A stretch of DNA of 64,000 nt from Agromyces sp. 3263. GTDB taxonomy: Bacteria > Actinomycetota > Actinomycetes > Actinomycetales > Microbacteriaceae. Shown here in pieces: positions 17,835-26,016 of the stretch. The stretch covers positions 2,356,001 through 2,420,000 of the forward strand of contig NZ_JAVDUV010000001.1 in the NCBI RefSeq assembly GCF_031456545.1, given 5' to 3'. The notes under the pieces were generated by a model. It made no database searches and was not told where the DNA came from. It saw nothing but the letters and a program-made list of their open reading frames with translations. Position numbers and translations under genes: made by a program. Position 1 is the stretch's first letter. The number at the start of each line of letters is the position of its first letter.

Positions 17835-17884
17835 CCCCCGATCGCCTGCTCGCACGTGTGCTCGCACGGCGTGTGATCCGGGGG
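17834..17884 (+). terminator. Hairpin after the sugar operon
   Basis: The outer arms ACCCCCGATC (17834-17843) and GATCCGGGGG (17876-17885) pair imperfectly, with a long GC-rich interior. It is placed between the GH43 stop and the next gene. Confidence 0.35.
17850..17865 (+). promoter_or_regulatory. LexA-box-like sequence upstream of aidB
   Basis: TCGCACGTGTGCTCGC matches 13 of 16 positions of the actinobacterial SOS box consensus TCGAACRTRTGTTCGA. It lies 45 bp before the aidB start. Both half-sites deviate, so the call is tentative. Confidence 0.3.
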
Positions 17885-17909
17885 CCAGAATGGCAACCGG
17901 AGGTCGACG

Positions 17910-19568
17910 ATGATCACGCATGAGGTCTCGAACCAGGTGCCGGCCCGCGAGGGCATCGACGAGTATGCGACGAACGCGCCGCTCGTCGAGGCGGTGGCGC
18001 GCTGGGGCAGGAGGGGCGCCGAGGGCGGTGCGGTCGCGGCATCCGCGCTGCACGAGGTCGGCCGGCACGTCGGCACGGCCGCCTTCCAGCACGACGCGGA
18101 GCGGGCGAACACGCACCCGCCGGTGCTGCACACGCACGACCGGTGGGGCCGGCGCATCGACGAGGTCGAGTACGACGACGCGTACCACCGCATCATGGCC
18201 GCGGCGGTGGGTGCCGGTGCGCACACGTGGGCCTGGGCCGATCCGGGCCCGGGGGCGAACGTGGACCGCGCCGCGGCGTTCCTCCTCTTCGCGCAGGTCG
18301 AGCCCGGGCACGCCTGCCCGGTGTCGATGACCCACGCCGCCGTGCCAACGCTCGAGCTCGCGGCATCCGGACTTCGCGATCACTGGATGCCGCGGCTGCT
18401 GAGCCGCGAGTACCGACCCGACCTCGACGGCCCGGCCAAGCCCTCGGCGCTCGTCGGCATGGCGATGACCGAGAAGCAGGGCGGGTCCGACGTGCGCGCG
18501 AACACGACGCGCGCGGATCCGACGGGCGTCGACGACGCGTGGGGTCGCGAGTTCCGGCTCACCGGCCACAAGTGGTTCTGCAGCGCGCCCATGAGCGACG
18601 CGTTCCTCGTGCTCGCGCAGGCGCCGGGCGGCCTCAGCTGCTTCCTGGTGCCGCGGGTGCTGCCCGACGGGTCGCGCAACGTGTTCCGCATCCAGCGCCT
18701 GAAGGACAAGCTCGGCAACCGCTCGAACGCCTCCAGCGAGATCGAGCTCGACGGCACGACCGGGTGGCTCGTCGGCGAGGAGGGCCGCGGGATCGCCACG
18801 ATCGTGCAGATGGTCACGCGCACCCGGCTCGACTGCGTGATCGGCACGGCGGCGGGCATGCGGCAGTCGGTCGCCGAGGCGGCCTGGCACGTGCGCCATC
18901 GCGCGGCGTTCGGCTCGCTGCTCGTCGACCAGCCCGCCATGGCGGCGGTCGTCGCCGACCTCGCGGTCGAGTCCGAGGCCGCGACGGTCACGGCGATGCG
19001 GCTGGCCCGCGCCTACGACGACGACGCCGACGCGGGAGAGCAGGCGTTCCGCCGCCTCGCGACGGCGGTGTCGAAGTACTGGATCTGCAAGCGCGGCCCC
19101 GGGCATGCCGCCGAGGCGCTCGAGTGCCTCGGCGGCAACGGGTACACCGAGGCGTTCCCGCTCGCCCGCCGCTACCGGGAGCAGCCGCTGCTCGCCATCT
19201 GGGAGGGATCGGGCAACGTCATCGCGCTCGACGTGCTGCGGGTGCTCGCGCGCGAGCCCGAGGCGTTCGACGCGTTCTTCGCGGTGGTCGCCGAGGCGAC
19301 CGGCGCGCACGCGGCGCTCGACCTCGAGATCGCCGAGGCGCAGGCGGTGGTGCTCGAGGTGTCGGCGGATGCCGCGGGCGCGGCCGCCCGGGCCAGGGAG
19401 CTCACCGAGCGCCTCGCCCTGGTGCTGCAGGCGTCGCTGCTCGTGCAGCACGCGCCCGCGGCCGTGTCCGACGCCTTCGTGCGCACCCGCATCGAGGGCG
19501 ATGGCGGACTCCTCTACGGCGCGCTTCCGCCGGGCGTCGACATCGCGCCGATCCTCGCGCGCGCCTGA
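17910..19568 (+). CDS. aidB: AidB-like acyl-CoA dehydrogenase family protein
   Basis: A 552-residue flavoprotein close in length to E. coli AidB (541). Long stretches match that subfamily: MTEKQGGSDVRANTT (~residues 189-203), GHKWFCSAPMSDAFLVLAQ, RLKDKLGNRSNAS and AIWEGSGNVIALDVLRVL. AidB is an FAD protein of the alkylation-damage response that binds DNA and is thought to protect promoters or inactivate alkylators. It is only distantly related to true acyl-CoA dehydrogenases. A GGAGG precedes the ATG at 17910. It is probably transcribed alone. A LexA-like sequence 45 bp upstream hints at damage control (inference). Confidence 0.88.
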   Translation: MITHEVSNQVPAREGIDEYATNAPLVEAVARWGRRGAEGGAVAASALHEVGRHVGTAAFQHDAERANTHPPVLHTHDRWGRRIDEVEYDDAYHRIMAAAVGAGAHTWAWADPGPGANVDRAAAFLLFAQVEPGHACPVSMTHAAVPTLELAASGLRDHWMPRLLSREYRPDLDGPAKPSALVGMAMTEKQGGSDVRANTTRADPTGVDDAWGREFRLTGHKWFCSAPMSDAFLVLAQAPGGLSCFLVPRVLPDGSRNVFRIQRLKDKLGNRSNASSEIELDGTTGWLVGEEGRGIATIVQMVTRTRLDCVIGTAAGMRQSVAEAAWHVRHRAAFGSLLVDQPAMAAVVADLAVESEAATVTAMRLARAYDDDADAGEQAFRRLATAVSKYWICKRGPGHAAEALECLGGNGYTEAFPLARRYREQPLLAIWEGSGNVIALDVLRVLAREPEAFDAFFAVVAEATGAHAALDLEIAEAQAVVLEVSADAAGAAARARELTERLALVLQASLLVQHAPAAVSDAFVRTRIEGDGGLLYGALPPGVDIAPILARA

Positions 19569-19637
19569 GCGCCCGCGCTCGGCATCTCATCCCGCGCCTG
19601 TGGCGCTTCGCGCGCGAGCCTTCCTTCGCCGATGTCG

Positions 19638-19778
19638 GTGCCGGAGTGCCGGAGTGCCGGAGTGCCGGAGATGCGGAGCGGAGCGAGCGGTGCCGTCTCT
19701 GGACACAGCGCGGGGCGCGGCGCACGTACGCTCCCCTCGGATCTCGGTACCGAAGTACCGAAGTACCGAAGTACCGGA
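19638..19778. repeat. Two arrays of 8-bp tandem repeats in a convergent intergenic region
   Basis: Four perfect copies of GTGCCGGA (19638-19669), and 77 bp further three copies of GTACCGAA plus GTACCGGA (19747-19778). The two units differ at two positions. Each unit can pair with its neighbour through the self-complementary cores CCGG or GTAC, the latter giving GGTAC-CGAA-GTACC hairpins. The 292-bp gap between aidB and the Nudix gene (19569-19860) has no gene. Its role is unknown. Confidence 0.85.
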
Positions 19779-19860
19779 ACTTCGCGAAGGGAATGATGCT
19801 TGGGGGGCGTGGGTGCGGGTGCGACTGCGGCGTGCGGGGTGCCGTGCGCAGGAGCTCAGC

Positions 19861-20316
19861 TCAGCCGACGCGGCGCACCAGGGCCTCGACCGCCGGCCGC
19901 TGGCCCTTGACGAGCCGCTCGCGAGCCTCGTCGGGGGTGAACCAGCCCGCGGAGTCGAGCTCGGGGAACGACTGGCGGCGGCCCGAGCGCGGCGGCCACT
20001 CGATCTCGAACAGGTTGCTTCGCACGTCGGTGGCATCGAAGTCCGACTCGCCGATGAAGACCGTCACGAGCTTGCCCGAGGCGTACCGGAACCCGCCGAG
20101 CTCCTCGTACGCCACCTCGGGCGCGGGCCGCCCGACCTCCTCGGCGAACTCGCGGAGCGCCGCGGCGAGCGGCTCCTCGTCGGTGTAGGTGCCCTTCGGG
20201 ATGGACCACGCTGAAGCGTCCTTGCCCCGCCAGAACGGACCGCCCATGTGCCCGATGAACAACTCGAGCCGCGGCTGTCGTCGGTAGAGCAGGATGCCCG
20301 CACTGGTCTCGGCCAT
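19861..20316 (-). CDS. Nudix hydrolase
   Basis: A 151-residue Nudix-family pyrophosphohydrolase. The box runs from Gly42 through ALREFAEEVG (53-62), with the metal-binding REFAEE glutamates intact. The distance from the Gly to the REFAEE block is one residue shorter than the usual Nudix spacing. The LELFIGHMGGPFW and AWSIPKG stretches are typical of the NTP-hydrolase-like subgroup in actinobacteria. The substrate is unknown. The start at 20316 has a -10-like TAGCGT (20328-20323) 6 nt upstream and no Shine-Dalgarno, which suggests a leaderless transcript in addition to read-through from the glutaminase gene 34 bp upstream. Confidence 0.87.
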   Translation of the reverse strand: MAETSAGILLYRRQPRLELFIGHMGGPFWRGKDASAWSIPKGTYTDEEPLAAALREFAEEVGRPAPEVAYEELGGFRYASGKLVTVFIGESDFDATDVRSNLFEIEWPPRSGRRQSFPELDSAGWFTPDEARERLVKGQRPAVEALVRRVG

Positions 20317-20350
20317 GACGACACGCTACCCGGCGGGCGCGACGTGGCGG

Positions 20351-21628
20351 TCAGGCGTCGCCGACGAGCACGCCCTCGGGATCCAGCACCCTGACGCGCG
20401 GACGGCCGTCGGGGCCGACGCCCGCGACATCCGACAGGCCGCGGAACAGCGAGGCCGCCGCACTTCCGACACGGGTGACGTTCGAGAAATCGAGCACGAG
20501 GCATCCGCCATCGCCGACGAGCGGAGCGAGCCTGGTGAGCACCTCCTCGGCACCGGCGAAGAACACCTCGCCACGCAGCCGCGCGATGGTGTCGCCGCCG
20601 CCGCGCCCGCTCTCGTCGACCCGGTCGTCGCGCTCGAGCTGGGCGATCGGGGAATGCGGCGCGCCGCGATGCTGCAGCATGTGCAGCCCGTACCGCTCCG
20701 ACAGCGTGCGCAGCATGACGATGCCGCGCACGCTGTTGCCGCGCGCGTCGAGCCGCGGACTGAACGTGCCGATGCCGAACTCCTCGGGCTGCATCGCGAC
20801 GATGCCGCCGCCGACGCCGCTCTTCGCGGGCAGTCCCACGTGCACGAGCCAGTCCCCGGAGGCGTCGTACATGCCGCAGCTCGTCATGACCGAGGTGGTC
20901 CAGCGGGCGACGTCCTCGCCGATGACGCGCTCGCCGCTGATCGGGTTGCGGCCGCCGTTCGCCAGTGTCGCCGCCATGATGGCGAGGTCGCGCGCGTTCA
21001 CCGACACGGAGCACTGGCGGAAGTACGCGCCCGTCGCCACCTCGGCCGTCGAGCCAAGGGTGCCGGCCGACTGGGTGAGGTAGGCGAGCGCGCGGTTGCG
21101 GTCGCCGGTGGCGTGCTCGGACTCGAACACCGATTCGTCGAGGTCGAGCTCGCGGGCCGCGAAGGCGTTGAGGCCGGCGTGGATGACCGCGAACTTCTCC
21201 TCGGCCGTGTCGCCCGCGATGAGCGAACTCATCACGATCGCGCCAGCGTTGATGAGCGGGTTCAGCGGCCGTCCGGTTGCGGGTTCGAGGCTGATGGCGT
21301 TGAACGGCTCGCCGCTCGGCTCGACGCCCACATGGCGGATCACCTCGGCGAGTCCCGACTGCTCGAGGGCGAGCGCGAACACGAACGGCTTCGACACCGA
21401 CTGGATGGTGAAGGTCGTCTCGCTGTCGCCCGACTCGTGCACGCTGCCGCGGACGCTCGCGAGCGCGGCGCCCAACGCCTCGGGGTCGGCCCTGGTGAGC
21501 TCGGGGATGTACGACGCGAGCGCGCCGTCGGTGTGCGGTCGGGCGACGTCGAGCACCGAGTCCAATGCGGCGCGGACGGGATCCCGGAGGTCCGGGATGG
21601 TGGGCTCGTACGGTTCGGCGTCGGCCAT
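20351..21628 (-). CDS. glsA: Glutaminase A fused to a C-terminal STAS domain
   Basis: A 425-residue protein. Residues ~15-315 form a serine-dependent glutaminase with the catalytic Ser77-x-x-Lys80 (QSVSKPF) and the conserved NPLINAGAI, GDWLVHVGLPAKSGVGGG and RGNSVRG stretches. It converts glutamine to glutamate and ammonia. Residues ~345-425 form a STAS-like domain (GGCLVLDFSNVTRVGSAAASLF), a fold used for protein or nucleotide binding in anti-sigma antagonists and transporters. The fusion is known in actinobacteria; it may regulate activity. The start ATG at 21628 lies 6 nt after TAGGCT (21640-21635), again a leaderless arrangement. The Nudix gene follows in the same direction. Confidence 0.92.
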   Translation of the reverse strand: MADAEPYEPTIPDLRDPVRAALDSVLDVARPHTDGALASYIPELTRADPEALGAALASVRGSVHESGDSETTFTIQSVSKPFVFALALEQSGLAEVIRHVGVEPSGEPFNAISLEPATGRPLNPLINAGAIVMSSLIAGDTAEEKFAVIHAGLNAFAARELDLDESVFESEHATGDRNRALAYLTQSAGTLGSTAEVATGAYFRQCSVSVNARDLAIMAATLANGGRNPISGERVIGEDVARWTTSVMTSCGMYDASGDWLVHVGLPAKSGVGGGIVAMQPEEFGIGTFSPRLDARGNSVRGIVMLRTLSERYGLHMLQHRGAPHSPIAQLERDDRVDESGRGGGDTIARLRGEVFFAGAEEVLTRLAPLVGDGGCLVLDFSNVTRVGSAAASLFRGLSDVAGVGPDGRPRVRVLDPEGVLVGDA

Positions 21629-21644
21629 GGCGCCAGCCTAGGCC

Positions 21645-22664
21645 TCAGCTGGGTCGCGAGGTCCAGATGAACGGCGGATGCTGCGGCGGCGCGTCGCCTG
21701 CCGCGGCGAGCCGCGCGAGCCGAACCGCGCCGTCGAGCGGGGTGCCACCCGACGCCACGAGCTCGGCATGCGGGGCCAGCCGCGCGAACTCGCCCTCGAA
21801 CGCCGCGGTGAAGCCGCCGCCGGCGCCGAACACGCCACCTGTGCCCGCGGCGAGCGCCGGCACACCTGTGTCGAGCGCCGCCGCCAGGGTCGCTGCGACC
21901 TCGGCACCCGCGCGCGTCATGATGTCGGATGCCACGCGGTCACCGGATGCCGCGAGCCCGGCCACGTCGGACGCGAACCCGGCGAGCAGCCCGGCACGGT
22001 CGGGGCGGGTCAGGAGCTGCGCGGGCCAGCTCGGTGCGGCACCGAATCGCTCGACGGCCGCCGAGAGCAGCGCCGCGGCATCCGTCGTCACGCCGTCGTG
22101 CGTGCGGATGGCGGCCTTGAGCGCCTCGATGCCGATCCATGCGCCCGAGCCGCGGTCGTCGTAGAGGTGTCCCCAGCCGCCGACGCGCTTCCAGTGCTCG
22201 GCGAGGTCGGTGCCGATCGCGATCGCGCCGGTGCCGACGGCGACGACCGCGCCGCCGCGTCCGCGGAGTGCGCCGAGGTGCGCGGTGACGGCGTCGATCG
22301 TGAGCGCGACGGGGGCGCCGGCAGTCGCGTCCGAGATCCGCGCGGCGGCGGCGTCCGGCGATCCGACGAGTGAGGCGAGGCCGGTGGCGCCGACCCCGAC
22401 GCCGGCGATCGCGGCATCCGGCCACCGATGCCGCACGTCGCCGATCAGCGCGACGACGACGTCGGACACGCTCGAACCGCCCTCGCCGACGGCGACTCGG
22501 CCGCCCTCGAGTCGGCGCGCCGAAGTTTCGCCGGACGCCGCGACGGTCGCCCCCGACGGTGCGAGGACCGCCCGGGAGCCGGTGCCGCCCACATCGATGC
22601 CGAGCACCCACGTGCCGCCGGGCCGTTCGTCACTCTCCCAGCCGGCCGATGCGACACTCTTCAC
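21645..22664 (-). CDS. BadF/BadG-family amino-sugar kinase (GlcNAc/MurNAc kinase, MurK-like)
   Basis: A 339-residue ASKHA-fold kinase: phosphate-1 motif GIDVGGTGSRAVL (residues ~22-34), VGTGAIAIG and GGWGHLYDDRGSGAWIG (phosphate-2 region), and adenosine motif near AAGTGGVFGAGGG. The family includes N-acetylglucosamine kinases and the dual MurNAc/GlcNAc kinase MurK. It is divergent from the murQ operon, so phosphorylation of MurNAc and GlcNAc released inside the cell is the most likely job (inferred). The GTG start at 22664 is 6 nt after TAGGCT (22676-22671) and has no Shine-Dalgarno, so the mRNA is probably leaderless. The last residues reach to within 17 bp of the glutaminase start. Confidence 0.85.
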   Translation of the reverse strand: MKSVASAGWESDERPGGTWVLGIDVGGTGSRAVLAPSGATVAASGETSARRLEGGRVAVGEGGSSVSDVVVALIGDVRHRWPDAAIAGVGVGATGLASLVGSPDAAAARISDATAGAPVALTIDAVTAHLGALRGRGGAVVAVGTGAIAIGTDLAEHWKRVGGWGHLYDDRGSGAWIGIEALKAAIRTHDGVTTDAAALLSAAVERFGAAPSWPAQLLTRPDRAGLLAGFASDVAGLAASGDRVASDIMTRAGAEVAATLAAALDTGVPALAAGTGGVFGAGGGFTAAFEGEFARLAPHAELVASGGTPLDGAVRLARLAAAGDAPPQHPPFIWTSRPS

Positions 22665-22722
22665 GGCCCGAGCCTAGGGGAGCAGCGAGGAGTCGGAATC
22701 GAAGATCGCGACATGATCACGA

Positions 22723-22764
22723 TTTCGGAAACTTCTTGCAAACAATGCATGACTCACGAATACT
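22723..22764 (+). promoter_or_regulatory. Promoter and possible RpiR operator of the murQ operon
   Basis: TTGCAA (22736-22741) and AATACT (22759-22764) have an exact 17-bp spacing and fit the -35/-10 pattern (4 of 6 each). The odd palindrome TTTCGGAAA (22723-22731) adjoins the -35 and could bind the RpiR regulator encoded at the operon end. This stretch is clearly AT-richer than its surroundings. Confidence 0.55.
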
Positions 22765-22827
22765 ACTTCCAGAGTCACATTCCCCGGCGCGGGTCAGCGC
22801 CACAGAGATTTCAATGAGGAGGCATCT

Positions 22828-24123
22828 ATGAAGAAGCGCTTGCTGCCCGTCGCCGTGCTCGTCACGGCCGCGTTCGGGCTCACCGCCTGTGCGGGCGGAT
22901 CGACCGGCGGCGACGACAAGGGAGACGTCAGCGCCAAGGGGGAGACCCTCGACGTCTGGATCATGGAGGGCACCAACCCCGACTCCGACGCGTTCTTCGA
23001 CGAGGTCGGCGACGCCTTCACCAAGGAGACCGGCGCGAAGCTCAACGTGGAGTTCGTGCAGTGGGCCGACGCCCACGACCGCTTCGTCACCTCCATCGCC
23101 GGCGGCACCACCCCCGACGTCGCCGAGACCGGCACCACGTGGACGGCCGAGTTCGCCGACGCCGGCGCGCTCGCGCCCATCGGCGACTACGTCGATGAAG
23201 AGGACCTCGGCGGCGACCTCGTCGAGGGCCTCGTGACCTCGGGCACCTACGACGACGAGCTCTACGGCATGCCCTGGTACGCCGGCGTGCGCTCGCTCGT
23301 CTACCGCTCCGACATCTTCGAGGAGCTCGGCCTCGAGGCCCCGACGAGCTGGGACGAGATCGTCTCCGCCGGTGAGGCGATCAAGGCCGCGCACCCCGAG
23401 ATGATGGCGTTCGCCGTTCCGGGTGACGCCGAGTTCGGCGTGTACCCCTGGGTCTGGGGTGCGGGCGGCGAGGTCGCGACGAAGGACGGCGACGAGTGGG
23501 TCTCGGGCCTCGACAGCTCCGAGTCGCAGGAGGGCATCCAGTTCTACACCGACCTGGCGCTGAAGCACGGCTTCTCGTCGGCCGGCGCCACCACGTGGAA
23601 GGAGACCGACGTCCTCGACAACTTCGCGCAGGGCAACGTCGCCATGGCCCTCATGGGTTCCTGGACCCCGGCCGCGATCGTGGAGAAGAACGCCGAGCTC
23701 GAGGGCAAGTTCGCCGCCACCCCCATCCCCGGCAAGGACGGCGGCATCGCCCCGTCGGTGCTCGGAGGCTCCCACCTGTCGATGTTCAACACGGCCGACA
23801 ACCCCGACCTGGCGTGGGAGTTCATCAAGCTCATGACCACGGGCGACTTCGCCGCGCAGTGGGGCGAGCAGTCGGGTTACTTCCCCGGCCAGCAGTCGCT
23901 GCTCACCGAGACGATGAGCTCCGACGACCCGCTCGTGGCGCCGTTCGCGACGCAGCTCGTCGACGGCGGCGGCACCGTGCCGGTGACGCCGAAGTTCGGC
24001 GCCGTGCAGGCGAAGAAGACGACGAACACCGCCATCCAGGCGATCCTCTCCGGGCAGAAGACGGTCGAGCAGGCCACCTCCGACGCCGCAGCGGAGATGA
24101 ACGAGATCATGAACGGCAACTGA
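22828..24123 (+). CDS. Sugar-binding lipoprotein of the peptidoglycan-sugar ABC importer
   Basis: A 431-residue family 1 solute-binding protein with lipobox LTAC (Cys21) and a ribosome-binding site AGGAGG. Telling stretches are LDVWIMEGTNPDSDAFF, YGMPWYAGVRSLVYRSD and GNVAMALMGSWTPAA. As first gene of an operon with NagZ, AnmK and MurQ it probably binds GlcNAc-MurNAc or anhydro-MurNAc disaccharides shed from cell walls. This is inferred from context; the binding residues cannot be read. Low-complexity Gly/Asp residues follow the lipid-anchor Cys as a linker. Confidence 0.9.
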   Translation: MKKRLLPVAVLVTAAFGLTACAGGSTGGDDKGDVSAKGETLDVWIMEGTNPDSDAFFDEVGDAFTKETGAKLNVEFVQWADAHDRFVTSIAGGTTPDVAETGTTWTAEFADAGALAPIGDYVDEEDLGGDLVEGLVTSGTYDDELYGMPWYAGVRSLVYRSDIFEELGLEAPTSWDEIVSAGEAIKAAHPEMMAFAVPGDAEFGVYPWVWGAGGEVATKDGDEWVSGLDSSESQEGIQFYTDLALKHGFSSAGATTWKETDVLDNFAQGNVAMALMGSWTPAAIVEKNAELEGKFAATPIPGKDGGIAPSVLGGSHLSMFNTADNPDLAWEFIKLMTTGDFAAQWGEQSGYFPGQQSLLTETMSSDDPLVAPFATQLVDGGGTVPVTPKFGAVQAKKTTNTAIQAILSGQKTVEQATSDAAAEMNEIMNGN

Positions 24124-24127
24124 GTCC

Positions 24128-25099
24128 GTGACCTCGACGATCCAGGTTCCGACGCCCGCGCGGGGGGCTGAATCCCCCCGCGCGGGCGGCGGCCCCGTGC
24201 AGCGCAGGAGCCCGCTGACGCGCCTGCGGCCGTGGCTGCTGCTCGGTCCGGCACTGGCCGTGCTCGCCGTGCTGCTGCTGTGGCCGCTCGTGCGCGTGTT
24301 CCTCTTCTCGCTGCAGGACTACGGCCTGCGCGAGATCGTGTCGGGCGAGCCGAACTGGATCGGCCTCGCCAACTACGGCGAGATCTTCACCGACCCCACG
24401 CTGTGGACGGTCGTGCTTCCCAACACCGTCGGGTTCGCGGTGCTCGCCGTGGCGTGCACCGTCGCCCTCGGCACTGGCGTGGCCGTGCTCATGGCCTCCC
24501 TCGGCCCGCTCTGGCGCACCGTCGTGGGAAGCGCCATCATGATCGCCTGGGCGATGCCCGCGGTCACCGGCACGTACGTCTGGATCTGGATCTTCGACGC
24601 CGACCGCGGCATCTTCAACGAGACCCTCCAGGCGCTGGGGCTCCAGGACGAGCCGGTCAACTGGTTCACCAACCGCTACACCTTCTACGCCATCGTGCTG
24701 CTCAATGTCGTGCACCACGGCTTCCCGTTCGTGGCGATCACCATCCTCGCCGGGCTCCTCGGGGTGCCGAAGGAGATGCTCGAGGCCGCCGAGATGGACG
24801 GCGCGGGCGCCTGGCGCCGGTTCTGGCGCATCATCGTGCCGAACCTCAAGCAGGTCTTCGCCGTCGTGATCATCCTCTCGACGATCTGGGACTTCAAGGT
24901 CTTCGCGCAGGTCTACCTCATGCCCGGCGGCTCGGGCTCGAACCGCGAGGCGCTGAACCTCGGCGTCTGGTCGTACGTGGAGTCGTTCGGCCAGAACCGC
25001 TACGGGTTCGGCTCGGCCATCGCCGTGCTCCTGACCCTGGTGCTCCTCGGCATCACCGTCGTCTACGTGCGCACCATGCTGAAGGAGGACGAGCTGTGA
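24128..25099 (+). CDS. ABC permease 1 of the peptidoglycan-sugar importer
   Basis: A 323-residue MalF-type permease with six main hydrophobic segments and an EAA loop (EAAEMDGAGAWRRFWRIIVP, ~residues 219-238). The GTG start is 4 bp after the binding-protein stop. About 30 polar residues precede the first helix. Its own stop overlaps the next start (GTGA). It works with permease 2; no ATPase gene is present in the operon, so a shared ATPase is expected. Confidence 0.92.
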   Translation: MTSTIQVPTPARGAESPRAGGGPVQRRSPLTRLRPWLLLGPALAVLAVLLLWPLVRVFLFSLQDYGLREIVSGEPNWIGLANYGEIFTDPTLWTVVLPNTVGFAVLAVACTVALGTGVAVLMASLGPLWRTVVGSAIMIAWAMPAVTGTYVWIWIFDADRGIFNETLQALGLQDEPVNWFTNRYTFYAIVLLNVVHHGFPFVAITILAGLLGVPKEMLEAAEMDGAGAWRRFWRIIVPNLKQVFAVVIILSTIWDFKVFAQVYLMPGGSGSNREALNLGVWSYVESFGQNRYGFGSAIAVLLTLVLLGITVVYVRTMLKEDEL

Positions 25100-26016
25100 G
25101 CACCATGACGCCCGCCCCGGTGACCACGCCCGCGGCATCCGGAGCCACCGGTGACACCTCGCGGGGCACGATCCCGCGCACGCGCCGCACCGCACGCAAG
25201 ACCCGTTCGGCCGCGATCAAGGCCGTGCTGGTCGTGCTGCTGCTCGGCTTCACGCTCTTCCCGGCGTTCTGGATGCTCTCGAGCGCCTTCGACAAGTCGG
25301 CCGGCGCCGGCGGCCAGACGCTGCTGCCCCGCGAGTGGACGCTCGCCAACTTCGAGTACGTGCTCACCGAGGGCGGCTTCGACGTCTTCCTCCGCAACTC
25401 GGCGATCGTCGCCCTCGTCACGGTGCTCGCCAGCGCCGTGCTCGCCCTCCTCGCCTCGGTGGCCGTGGCCCGGTTCCGCTTCCGGTTCCGCACCGGCATG
25501 CTGCTCATGATCCTCGTCGTGCAGATGGTGCCGCTCGAGGCGCTCGTCATCCCGCTGTTCGTGCAGGTGCGCGACCTGCAGCTGCTCAACACGCTGCTCG
25601 GCCTGATGGTCGTGTACGTCGCGCTCTCGCTGCCGTTCGGCATCTGGATGCTGCGCGGCTTCGTCGCGGCCGTGCCCATCGAGCTCGAGGAAGCCGCCTA
25701 CATCGACGGCGCGAGCTGGGGCCGGATGTTCCGGTCGGTGCTGCTCCCGCTCGTGATGCCCGGCCTCGTGGCCACGAGCGTGTTCTCGTTCATCACCGCC
25801 TGGAACGAGTTCATCTTCGCGATGACCCTCCTCGGCGGCGCGACCGAGAACTACACGGTCGCGATCGGCCTGAAGCAGTTCTTCGGCGAGCACTCCAACG
25901 AGTGGGGCTACATCATGGCCGCGTCGACGATCATCACCATCCCCGTCATGATCTTCTTCGTCATCGTGCAGCGCCGCCTCTCGAGCGGCCTCGTGGCAGG
26001 AGCGGTCAAGGGATGA
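25096..26016 (+). CDS. ABC permease 2 of the peptidoglycan-sugar importer
   Basis: A 306-residue MalG-type permease with six hydrophobic segments and the EAA loop (EEAAYIDGASWGRMFRSVLL, ~residues 197-216). It ends with the typical QRRLSSGLVAGAVKG. The GTG at 25096 overlaps the preceding stop; an ATG three codons later is an alternative start. The stop overlaps the nagZ start as ATGA. Confidence 0.92.
   Translation: MSTMTPAPVTTPAASGATGDTSRGTIPRTRRTARKTRSAAIKAVLVVLLLGFTLFPAFWMLSSAFDKSAGAGGQTLLPREWTLANFEYVLTEGGFDVFLRNSAIVALVTVLASAVLALLASVAVARFRFRFRTGMLLMILVVQMVPLEALVIPLFVQVRDLQLLNTLLGLMVVYVALSLPFGIWMLRGFVAAVPIELEEAAYIDGASWGRMFRSVLLPLVMPGLVATSVFSFITAWNEFIFAMTLLGGATENYTVAIGLKQFFGEHSNEWGYIMAASTIITIPVMIFFVIVQRRLSSGLVAGAVKG

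Noticed and set aside
19638..19778. Octamer arrays as a CRISPR array
   Set aside because: The units are 8 bp, directly adjacent and without spacers. No cas genes are present.
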